A stretch of DNA of 43,313 nucleotides, taken from NCBI GenBank assembly GCA_025062105.1, contig JANXAQ010000022.1:1-43313 (forward strand), read 5' to 3'. This document shows positions 35,219 through 42,432 of the stretch, one piece after another; position 1 is the stretch's first letter; each line of letters starts with the position of its first letter. This DNA is from Thermoguttaceae bacterium. Its GTDB lineage: Bacteria > Planctomycetota > Planctomycetia > Pirellulales > Thermoguttaceae. The notes below the pieces were generated by a model. It did not search any database. It saw only the letters and a program-made list of their open reading frames with translations, and was not told the origin of the DNA. The position numbers and the translations under genes were made by a program.

Positions 35219-35899
35219 TCACGACGGAGTTGGGTCAATGCCGCGGGGCTCGCCCGATCCAAAAGCCCGGGACTCCGGTGGCTCCGAACCAGCTTCCGGG
35301 GACGCTTTGGAAACAACGCCCTCTTCAGAAGGCCGATTTTCTGCTTCGGCCTCTTCTTCCCTGACTGGGCCAGCCCAGGCGTCATAAATGGCTAATATGT
35401 TCAAAAGACCAGCGATCATCGTATATAAAGTGCCCAACTCAAAATAATGATGTAACTTTTTATGCAGGTCGTCCAAGGTAGGGCGATTGGAACTGCGATC
35501 CGACGGAAGCCGAGGCGGCGCCATAAAAGAGCCCCACAACGGCTCCCTGGGCTTCTGCCCAGGGTTCTGAGCTTGCTCGCCCCTACGGAGCCAAAAGGCC
35601 TGGATGACCGCTGGCATGGCCGCTAGCCCTACCCCCGCCTGACACAGAAAATGCAATCGTTGGTCTTCCGGATGGAACGACATATAAACCACCCGCCCCC
35701 AACCGACCTCTGAGTTACCGCCCAAATAGACTCCATATACGAAAGTTCCCAAAATACATACCAAAAACAAAATCCCCTTCGCTGTTCGGCCCTGGTACAG
35801 ATGGCCTAAGCCCGGCACCAACCAGCCCAAGAAAGCCGCCAAGGCAGGATCTTTTAAATCAATCGTCTCTTGACTGTGTCCCTGGGTTTGCCCGACCAC
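35219..35899 (-). CDS. DUF6677-type membrane protein
   Basis: The protein has 226 residues from GTG 35899, which has AAGGAG about 6 bases upstream; an in-frame TTG at 35938 would add 13 residues without support. The start of the conserved part, LAAFLGWLVPGLGHLYQGRTAKGILFL, is the TM2-like opening of DUF6677 proteins, which are widespread in planctomycetes. Membrane segments are predicted near residues 23-48, 54-72 (LFLVCILGTFVYGVYLG), 90-110 and 160-180 (YTMIAGLLNILAIYDAW). The C-terminal 45 residues are acidic and Pro/Ser-rich. It opens a probable operon with the small membrane protein. Function is unknown. Confidence 0.8.
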   Translation of the reverse strand: MVGQTQGHSQETIDLKDPALAAFLGWLVPGLGHLYQGRTAKGILFLVCILGTFVYGVYLGGNSEVGWGRVVYMSFHPEDQRLHFLCQAGVGLAAMPAVIQAFWLRRGEQAQNPGQKPREPLWGSFMAPPRLPSDRSSNRPTLDDLHKKLHHYFELGTLYTMIAGLLNILAIYDAWAGPVREEEAEAENRPSEEGVVSKASPEAGSEPPESRAFGSGEPRGIDPTPS

Positions 35900-35939
35900 A
35901 TCGGACTCCTTGTTCCATCTACTCTTCACCAGGTTCAAT

Positions 35940-36370
35940 TTTGGCTATACCCCATATTCTGGAGGTTTGAATTACCAAAAAACTCCATGCTCCGGCAGAT
36001 AGCGGATTTTTCCAGCTTTCCGATGCAAAGCCAGTTTAATTCGTTATTCAAATCGCAATCGCATGGGCTTTGGTGTGCACCGGCAAAACGTGGAATGAAC
36101 CGCCAAAATCACTTGGGTGCAGTAGTACGATGATTTCCTCCTGCCCCAAAAGGAATTGCCCAGCCGCCAACTAGGCTGCCAGAGAAATAAGATACATCCT
36201 ATTTTCCCCTGCATTCGTGCGAAATGCTAGAGGGAGGAAACCCCGAGTACCAGACCGAATCTTGCTTGCGAGCTTGCAGACAGAGGCAGAAAAAAGGGGG
36301 AGAAAAAATAGAGGGCCAGGTTGTTTACTTCCTAGGCTTCTGGGGGCGAATGCCCGTTGTTCAGGTATTT
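35940..36370. other. Non-coding stretch
   Basis: Contains the 21-bp word at 36032-36052 that also occurs at 16033-16053. The frames here (36171-36426) look like shadows without domains. No terminator was seen for the minus-strand lipoprotein gene. Confidence 0.45.
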
Positions 36371-36976
36371 TCATTTCGGCACAGGGCCTGGGGAGGTTGG
36401 TTTGGAGACCACCGGCATGGGCGTAGGACCTCGAATCCGCTGGGGCACTTCCGGCAGATCAAAGTGATACTCCAGAGGCAATCCATAAATGGGTTGAGGT
36501 TTTTCCTTAGTATTCGAGGATTTTGCCGGTGGAGCGGTTTTTTGGCAAATCGGCCTGGACTTTTCACGTGGCAAAAACTCTTTCAGAGGCTTCGAAGAGA
36601 TTTTGGTTTGAGGCTTTTCTGTGGGCTTATGGTGTTGGGCAGCCGGCTGTTCCTGGGCCTTTTCCGAAAGTCTCACCCAGATGGTAGGATTTTGCCCCGG
36701 GGGCTTCTGGTCGGCAAAAGTCGACCACTTATCCTCAGAAGCCTCCGATCCCATGTTCTGCCCAGGCACCGGAACCGATCTTTTCGCAGGCACTAGATTG
36801 AACGAGCCTGTTGGTTCAGGGGATATTTGTTCAGCTATTTCTTTTGTTTCTCTTCCCTGCTCTTTGGCTTGGACGCAGCCAGAAAACAGCCCCCCAATCA
36901 TCGGGATGACCAGGGCGCCGATCAAAATCAGAGAATCACCGATCCTCATTCTCAAACCCTTCAGAAGGCGGCGCAT
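36371..36976 (-). CDS. Hypothetical Pro/Lys-rich lipoprotein
   Basis: The protein has 201 residues; GGAGG lies 6 bases before ATG 36976. Residues 1-34 are a signal peptide with a lipobox-like F-S-G-C (Cys34) after a hydrophobic run (LILIGALVIPMIGGL). The mature part is Pro/Lys/Glu-rich and probably disordered (KPTEKPQTKISSKPLKEF, EKPQPIYGLPLEYHFDLPEV, PTPMPVVSKPTSPGPVPK). No catalytic or binding domain is visible. It resembles the lipoprotein at 16360 in general design but not in sequence. It stands alone. Confidence 0.65.
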   Translation of the reverse strand: MRRLLKGLRMRIGDSLILIGALVIPMIGGLFSGCVQAKEQGRETKEIAEQISPEPTGSFNLVPAKRSVPVPGQNMGSEASEDKWSTFADQKPPGQNPTIWVRLSEKAQEQPAAQHHKPTEKPQTKISSKPLKEFLPREKSRPICQKTAPPAKSSNTKEKPQPIYGLPLEYHFDLPEVPQRIRGPTPMPVVSKPTSPGPVPK

Positions 36977-37279
36977 ATCAAACCTCCAGGAACCCTTTCT
37001 TTTTTATCATACTATGTGCTGCAAGGGTTGCAGATAGGGTGGTGGATGGCAACTCATCAGAGGGGGAAAAGAACCCCAATGTATAGTTGACCGCTGAGGG
37101 AGACCACAACTAATCGGCGCTAGCTCCGGGAAAGTGAGGGACCAATTCTCATAGCCTCTCTGCTGGCGAGGGGCCGGAAAGTAGCTGCCATCCATTCGGT
37201 TTGCCTTGGGGGATTTTCCGCTAAAGCGTGCAGAGCTTTCCAAGCCAACCATGCAGCCGATTGTCCATGCTTTGCGGTT
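36977..37279. other. Non-coding stretch upstream of the Pro/Lys-rich lipoprotein
   Basis: No gene, RNA or repeat was recognised before the family A element at 37285. The minus-strand frame at 37007-37252 has no ribosome binding site. Confidence 0.4.
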
Positions 37280-37284
37280 CTAGG

Positions 37285-37433
37285 ACTCGACTTTTCCCAT
37301 GGTTGGTCTTGCTCTGCCACAGGAATGCTTTTCCGGCTTGTAACTATTGGAGGTAGGAAATTGCCTGAACCAAGGGGAGGTTTCCTCGCCACTACAGGAA
37401 ACGAAGCAATTAGGAAAAATGGCAAAAGTCGAG
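37285..37433. mobile_element. Family A element with 5-bp target duplication CTAGG
   Basis: Ends ACTCGACTTTTCCCA and TGGCAAAAGTCGAG, 149 bp. Flanks are CTAGG at 37280-37284 and CTAGG at 37434-37438. Confidence 0.9.
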
Positions 37434-37480
37434 CTAGGGAGGTGGTTTGGACAAACCGGCTGCGTACTACTTCAGCCGAA

Positions 37481-37600
37481 CGAAGCCATCTGTCATCCCT
37501 GCGCAAGCAGGGATCCAGTTTGCGAAAGGGTTCGGCCGATCGGGATTCCCGCTTTCGCAGGAATGACAATGGAAGGCATCCTCATAACAAAAGTTAGGAG
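37481..37600. repeat. Family F repeat
   Basis: TTCAGCCGAACGAAGCC, then GTCATCCCTGCGCAAGCAGG and, inverted, CCCGCTTTCGCAGGAATGAC. The two CCYGC..GCAGG hairpins resemble widespread REP-like repeats. It ends shortly before the PQQ-propeller gene's stop. Confidence 0.6.
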
Positions 37601-37635
37601 GGCGCTTTACTCGGGTAAACTGTTACTCGGCTGCC

Positions 37636-39081
37636 TCATGGGGAAGGGGCTTTGGCTGGGTGTTTGGCGGGGCTGGCTGGGTGGGACTTAGGGCCGGCTA
37701 TGGCCAGCAGGTGGGTGTGAGTTCTTATATACATAATTCCATTAGCCACTGCCGGCGTAGCATGTGTCCCCTCTCCTAGGGGAAAGCGGGCTAAAAGCTT
37801 AAATTCGTTTTCGGCGGCCAAGACAACCATCTGCCCATCCCGGCTAATATTGTAAAGGCGGTTGCCGACCAGGATCGGCGAACTGAAGTAATCGCCGCCA
37901 AGTTTTTCCCGCCAAAGGATTTTGCCGGTGGCCGCTTCCAGGCAGGTAACGATACCACCTTTATCCGCCCAAGCAAAAAGAAGGTTTCCTCGGGCAACCG
38001 GTGTACAGACGTATGGAACTGGCAAAGGGACTTCATACAGGAGTTCTGCTTTGGTTCCGGTGGCCGGGTTACCGGGGCGAACTGCAATCATTTGTTTGCC
38101 CACTCCTCCTACTCCACAAGCACAAAACACAATATCGCCCACCACGACCGGCGAACCAACTACTCGGTATTTAAGTATCGGCAATTCCCAGAGTGGTTTA
38201 CCGGTTTGCAGGTCGATGCCGCTTGGTCCATGGGCCCAACTGACCGTAATGACTTGGGGCGGGCCTTGGCTGGGCCGATAGATGCATGGCGTTGCATAGG
38301 CGGTCTTTTCACTGCGGCGGGGGCATTGCCAGCGGACCCGGCCGCTCTGGGCCTCCAAGGCGATGATACTGCTTTGGCCGTCCTGTTCGTTGGCGGCAAT
38401 GACCAGGTCTTCGGCTACGATCGGCGAAGCGCCGAAACCATGTTCCGATTCAAACGGCCCTAGATCGGTCTGCCAAATCAACTGGCCGTCTTGGAGCCGA
38501 AGCGCTTCGACCAGATAGCGTTTCGGCTGGGCGTAGGCCCAATAAACCCGGTCCTTATCCACGGCAGGCGTAGAGGAAGCATAGCTGTTGTAGGGGTGTA
38601 GGTGATGGCGGTCGAGGGATCGGTTTTTTTGCCAGAGGATTTTACCTTGCCGAGCATCGACACACACCAGCCACAGGGTTCCGTCTTCCTGAGCGGCGGT
38701 AATCAGCAGTCGACTGCCGCAGACCACCGGCGAAGAATGACCAGAACCTGGAAGTTGGAGTTTCCACAGATAGTCTTGCTCGGTCCATTGGACGGGTAGG
38801 TGTTCGGTTTCCGCTTGGCCCTGGCCATTAGGTCCTCGAAACCGAGGCCAACAGGCTGATCCTGTGCTGTGATGGGCCAAGGGCGTTTTAGCGGATGAGG
38901 CTTGGTTGTCCGCCGATGCTAGGTTCCCGACCAATTCTCCTTCTGCCATCCAGACACGTTCAGCTGTAGTCAAAGGAGCCGGGGTTGCAAGAAGGGCTGT
39001 TTGAGTGTCCTGATTTTTCCCAGCCATCCAAGCACCCACCACCAGGTACATCAAGCAAATAGTACGAAAGGGTTGCTGCAT
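37636..39081 (-). CDS. Exported PQQ-like beta-propeller protein
   Basis: The protein has 481 residues. ATG 39081 has AAGGAG 8 bases upstream; the longer frame to 39135 is not supported. A signal segment (MQQPFRTICLMYLVVGAWMAG) implies export. The PQQ_2 repeats start with SACWPRFRGPNGQG, the usual planctomycete opening, and continue as blades marked by WxxxL and GKILWQ/GQLIWQ/GRVRWQ/GKPLWE turns (LVCVDARQGKILWQ, LEAQSGRVRWQ, LEAATGKILWRE). Catalytic PQQ residues of quinoprotein dehydrogenases are not evident, so this is probably a structural or binding propeller. It stands alone, with a family F repeat at its 3' end. Confidence 0.85.
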   Translation of the reverse strand: MQQPFRTICLMYLVVGAWMAGKNQDTQTALLATPAPLTTAERVWMAEGELVGNLASADNQASSAKTPLAHHSTGSACWPRFRGPNGQGQAETEHLPVQWTEQDYLWKLQLPGSGHSSPVVCGSRLLITAAQEDGTLWLVCVDARQGKILWQKNRSLDRHHLHPYNSYASSTPAVDKDRVYWAYAQPKRYLVEALRLQDGQLIWQTDLGPFESEHGFGASPIVAEDLVIAANEQDGQSSIIALEAQSGRVRWQCPRRSEKTAYATPCIYRPSQGPPQVITVSWAHGPSGIDLQTGKPLWELPILKYRVVGSPVVVGDIVFCACGVGGVGKQMIAVRPGNPATGTKAELLYEVPLPVPYVCTPVARGNLLFAWADKGGIVTCLEAATGKILWREKLGGDYFSSPILVGNRLYNISRDGQMVVLAAENEFKLLARFPLGEGTHATPAVANGIMYIRTHTHLLAIAGPKSHPASPAKHPAKAPSP

Positions 39082-39254
39082 TCTTTTGGCTCCTTGTTGG
39101 CAGAGCGAGGTGGGGAAGTTTGCAACCAAGCTCAATTTTTTTCATAATAGGCGGAGTTTATGGTTTTCCTTAGCCAGGGGGCCGGAAGACCGAGCCTTGG
39201 CATTTTCCCCATTGTAGCTTGAGCAAGCGGGCATTGGATAGGCAGGGAAAGCGT

Positions 39255-40241
39255 ATGGCTTATTGTGTAGTTACCGGCGGAGCGGGTTTTATTGGCAGTC
39301 ATTTGGTCGAGGCACTTCTGGAGCGAGGCAACCGGGTGTTGGCCGTCGATGATGAATCCACCGGCTCCGTGCAGAATTTATCGGCCGTTTTGGGGCATCC
39401 GCAGTTGGAGTATCTTCGGGCCAATGTGGCGGACCAGGCCGTTCTGCAGCATATCACCGCCATGGCAGAGCAGGTGTATCATTTAGCAGCGGCTGTTGGA
39501 GTAGCTCTGATTGCTGCGGATCCAGTCCGAACGATTGAAAACAATATCTTGCCCACTGCTCTTCTGCTGCGGGCGTTGGTCCGACGACACCAACAAGGCC
39601 AACCGGTTAAGTTCTTCCTGGCTAGTAGCAGTGAAGTCTATGGGAAAAATCCCAAACCCAGTTGGGCGGAAAGCGATGAAATGGTCTTTGGACCCACCAG
39701 TCGGTCCCGATGGGCGTATGGAGCATCTAAAGCAATTGATGAGTTTCTGGCCTTGGCCTGGCATCGGCAGGTGGGCTTGCCGGTGGTGATTGGCCGGTTT
39801 TTCAATGTGGTTGGTCCCCGGCAAACGGGGGCGTATGGGATGGTTTTGGCCAGGTTTGTGGAGGCCGCTTTGGCCGGCAGGCCCCTGGTGGTCCATGACG
39901 ACGGCCAGCAGATCCGCTCCTTTGTTCATGTCCACGACGTGGTTCGAGCTGTCCTGCTCTTGATGGATTCTCCTCAGGCTATCGGACGTGTCGTCAACAT
40001 CGGCAGCGATCAGCCCATCCGCATCTTGGAGTTAGCCCATCGGGTTCGGGCCGCCATTGATCCCAGCTTACCTATCCAGTTCCAATCCTATCAGCAAGCC
40101 TATGGACCAGACTTCGAAGACTGCCGACGTCGGGTGCCCGACCTGACTCTGCTCCGGCAACTGACCGGCTTCCAACCCCAATGTACTCTCGATCAGGCTA
40201 TCCACGATCTCATCGCCTGGAAACGCAAGGTCAGCTCCTAA
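39255..40241 (+). CDS. NAD-dependent nucleotide-sugar epimerase/dehydratase (extended SDR)
   Basis: The protein has 328 residues. ATG 39255 (MAYCVVTGGAGFIGSH) was chosen because the Rossmann motif TGGAGFIG (residues 7-14) follows directly; the frame opens earlier at TTG 39219. Family signatures are HLAAAVGV, SSSEVYGKNP, the catalytic Tyr155-x-x-x-Lys159 (YGASK), GRFFNVVGPRQTGAYGMV and RSFVHVHDVVRA. The spread of motifs fits UDP-glucose 4-epimerase/UDP-glucuronate decarboxylase relatives acting on nucleotide sugars for envelope polysaccharides. Exact substrate is not decided by sequence. It converges with the HIT gene, whose stop lies 48 bp away, and a decayed sugar-modification operon lies further right. 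Confidence 0.88.
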   Translation: MAYCVVTGGAGFIGSHLVEALLERGNRVLAVDDESTGSVQNLSAVLGHPQLEYLRANVADQAVLQHITAMAEQVYHLAAAVGVALIAADPVRTIENNILPTALLLRALVRRHQQGQPVKFFLASSSEVYGKNPKPSWAESDEMVFGPTSRSRWAYGASKAIDEFLALAWHRQVGLPVVIGRFFNVVGPRQTGAYGMVLARFVEAALAGRPLVVHDDGQQIRSFVHVHDVVRAVLLLMDSPQAIGRVVNIGSDQPIRILELAHRVRAAIDPSLPIQFQSYQQAYGPDFEDCRRRVPDLTLLRQLTGFQPQCTLDQAIHDLIAWKRKVSS

Positions 40242-40288
40242 TCGCCTCGCCTGCTGGTTTGCAGGTCCCTTTGGGGGGCTTGGTGGGC

Positions 40289-40627
40289 TTAGCCGGGCGG
40301 CCACCCAAACGACCGGCCTCCCAGCAGGTGAAAATGCAGGTGCATCACCTCTTGGCCAGCCTCCGGTCCACAGTTGACCACCACACGATAGCCCCCGGTC
40401 AGCCCAAGTTGTTTAGCCACCCTGGCTATGACCACAAACAGATGGCCTATCAATCCCTCGTCGGCCTCTGTCAGGTCATTGAGGGTCGGAATCTCCTTTT
40501 TCGGAATCACAATCAAATGCACCGGGGCCTGCGGATGGATGTCCTTGAAGACCATGCTCTGCTCGTCTTCATACACAATGTCTGCCGGAATCTGCCGATC
40601 GATAATCTTCTTGAACACCGTACTCAT
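40289..40627 (-). CDS. HIT family nucleotide hydrolase (Hint-type)
   Basis: The protein has 112 residues, the normal Hint length. ATG 40627 (MSTVFKKIIDRQIPADIVYE) has GGGAGG about 12 bases upstream, somewhat long; the frame to 40717 is not supported. Features are the N-terminal FKKIIDRQIPADIVYEDEQ, HPQAPVHLIVIPKK, and the histidine triad His96-Leu-His98-Phe-His100 (MHLHFHLLGG). These proteins hydrolyse nucleoside phosphoramidates and related AMP adducts in the cytoplasm. Gene and active site look intact. It is convergent with the epimerase gene. Confidence 0.93.
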   Translation of the reverse strand: MSTVFKKIIDRQIPADIVYEDEQSMVFKDIHPQAPVHLIVIPKKEIPTLNDLTEADEGLIGHLFVVIARVAKQLGLTGGYRVVVNCGPEAGQEVMHLHFHLLGGRSFGWPPG

Positions 40628-40883
40628 CTGCGGTTTGTACCTCCCAACGCCTTGAGAATTGATCTTGGTTCTATGGCTCTGTTGGCATCCACAGTAGCCA
40701 TCCGAATGGCCGCCCACGACCGGTTGTTCATTATGGTTCCTGCTGTTGTGCCCTTCAAGCCGGTCCCCACGCGGAAGTTTCCCCGCAGCGGCCTGCCTGC
40801 CGGGGCCGGCTTGAAAGTAGCAGACTTGCCGAGCGGGGGCGGCTGCAATTCTGTGGGAAAATTGGACAAACTAGACAATATAG
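40628..40883. other. Non-coding stretch with a sequence shared with 11157-11258
   Basis: Its right end (from about 40834) begins the block that is about 70 percent identical by eye to 11157-11258. The frame 40181-40960 translates without domains and crosses both intact genes in the wrong frame, so it is not called. Confidence 0.45.
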
Positions 40884-41030
40884 CCCAAACAACCCCTACC
40901 CCCGAAAGCCAACTTTGCACAGAACCTACCCATTTTACTTCCAGATATCAGGTTAGATGAAGTGGAGGTGGTCTGGACGCCAGTCTATGAAATTGTAGCC
41001 AACGCGCCCGAAGAGGCAGAAGAACAATGA
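40884..41030 (+). pseudogene. C-terminal fragment of an unidentified gene (decayed operon, gene 1)
   Basis: After a stop at 40881 the frame reads PKQPLPPKANFAQNLPILL, then DEVEVVWTPVYEIVANAPEE, ending in EAEEQ and TGA at 41028-41030. The stop overlaps an ATG (ATGA at 41027), the normal arrangement of genes in a coupled operon. The acidic, hydrophobic-alternating tail looks like a real protein end. The rest of the gene to the left is not recognisable. The family is unknown. Confidence 0.45.
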
Positions 41031-41625
41031 CCACAACCTTGGCGAACTTACTTACATGGGTACATTCCACCCAACCAACCCCCCGTGGTCATTTTGAATG
41101 CTCCTAACGAAGCAATCCGGAAGCTACAAGACCGAGGCTGGCCGCCGAATTCGTTCCTGGCAAAGTAGAGCTTTGGTCCAATCTCAAAGATGAAAAACAG
41201 AAGCAAAAGGCTATTGCGATGGAAAAGGAAGGTATTCTAAAGATACACTGGCCTACAGCAAAATCTGCTTCTGTCGTCCCTGCGAACCAAGATTATTGGT
41301 ACGCCCCATTGGAGTGCGGGCGCAAGCAATTGACACCTTGTTGGCATCATGCCAAACACCACCGATGCGGTATTAGCGTAGACGCCTTGGGTTATACTCA
41401 ATGCCCCATCGGCGGAGTCATTGATACTGTTTTGAACTTGCATAGTCGGAACCGCAAAGTAGCAGATTTGTTTGATCCGCATTGGACAGATATACATATT
41501 AAGAAATTATGCGCAGGGTACGGTTGTGGTATGCCCCCCCTGGAATACAGCAAACCACACAATGGGGTGTGTGTTTCACGCCGACTTGGCAAGCGGCTAT
41601 TAGCAAACTATTACAAGAATCATGA
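41027..41625 (+). pseudogene. Frameshifted radical-SAM-like protein (decayed operon, gene 2)
   Basis: Pieces in different frames join into one protein: start MTTTLANL at 41027; HGYIPPNQPPVVILNAPNEA with IRKLQDRGW after a shift near 41050; VPGKVELWSNLKD onward from about 41160; and PPGIQQTTQWGVCFTPTWQA with AISKLLQES* after a shift at a run of seven C near 41533. The Cys-rich block ECGRKQLTPCWHHAKHHRCG, then VDALGYTQCPIGGVIDTV, resembles the C-terminal part of radical SAM proteins found in polysaccharide clusters (inference). The stop (41623-41625) overlaps the next ATG. At least three shifts make it non-functional unless the assembly is wrong. Confidence 0.55.
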
Positions 41626-42432
41626 CACCACGTGTATTTGTAATATCATCCATTTTTTTCCTGCCCGGAAATTGTGCCTCATTTTTGTAGGCACTATCTA
41701 GAATTAGGCGTTGACAAGATTTTTTGGCAGTTGGGTTTCGGCCAGTGCAAGGATTTACAGAACCGGGCAGCCAAGAGAATATTATGCCGGATATTATTCG
41801 GGTGTGCCGAGATTATCCTAGAGAAATTTTCCCATTTCTATGGGACAAAGCAGCTACGGATTTGTACCAAGAATCACTACAAAATACATTTTGGCGAAAA
41901 CCAAGGTACAACCACAGGAATGGATCATTTATACAGACATTGACGAATTTGTATCATATCCAGTACATCTAAGAGATTCAATCGATATTATGCAAAGCAA
42001 GCAAATCTATCCCATTCCGGGGTGGTTTGTCGATCACATTACCCTGGATGGCAGTCTTCCACCAATCACGGGATTTCCGTCTATTTTTGAGCAATTTCCG
42101 TTAGGCTGTCATTTGAGTGCCAATTGGCTAAAAGCCTGCCCACGGAAAATTATGCTTTGTCGAGCGCACGTCAAAGTCAACGCTCCGCATGATACTGCTT
42201 ATGGCGTTCGCTTTGATATATGTCCAATTGGACAACCGCAAGATTATCAAGTACACCATTTCAAATGAAGCGCTGATGGAATTCCTAGATTGCAGCGTCG
42301 TATGCAAGATGCCCCCCTACAACATCCAGCATATGTCCGAGAAAGCACGTTCTTTTTGCAGGAAATTGCCAAAACTGGTAAACTTCTCGTACCACCAGAT
42401 GCTATCTATCTTGGCCCAATGAAATATCCGAC
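41622..42432 (+). pseudogene. Frameshifted family 2-type glycosyltransferase (decayed operon, gene 3)
   Basis: ATG 41622 (MTPRVFVISSIF) overlaps the previous stop. After shifts at a run of seven T (41650-41656) and near 41735, the protein continues as PEIVPHFCRHYLELGVDKIF, then NIMPDIIRVCRDYP and QEWIIYTDIDEFVSYPVHL, with the DIDEF metal-binding motif of GT2-like transferases. Further text (GWFVDHITLDGSLPP, FEQFPLGCHLSANWLKACPR) and, in another frame, QDAPLQHPAYVRESTFFLQE complete it. The right end is cut where the minus-strand ricin-like gene's stop begins (42433). It looks like a dead sugar transferase of the GT2_4 kind. Confidence 0.65.

Noticed and set aside
559-37600. Autonomous insertion sequences
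   Set aside because: All elements are under 200 bp with no transposase-like frame inside or nearby.
40181-40960. 259-residue plus-strand reading frame
   Set aside because: Runs antisense to the HIT gene and through the end of the epimerase gene in another frame; no domain found.
41219-41701. Intact 160-residue gene
   Set aside because: It is the middle of a longer protein whose N- and C-terminal parts continue in other frames, so it is treated as part of a pseudogene.
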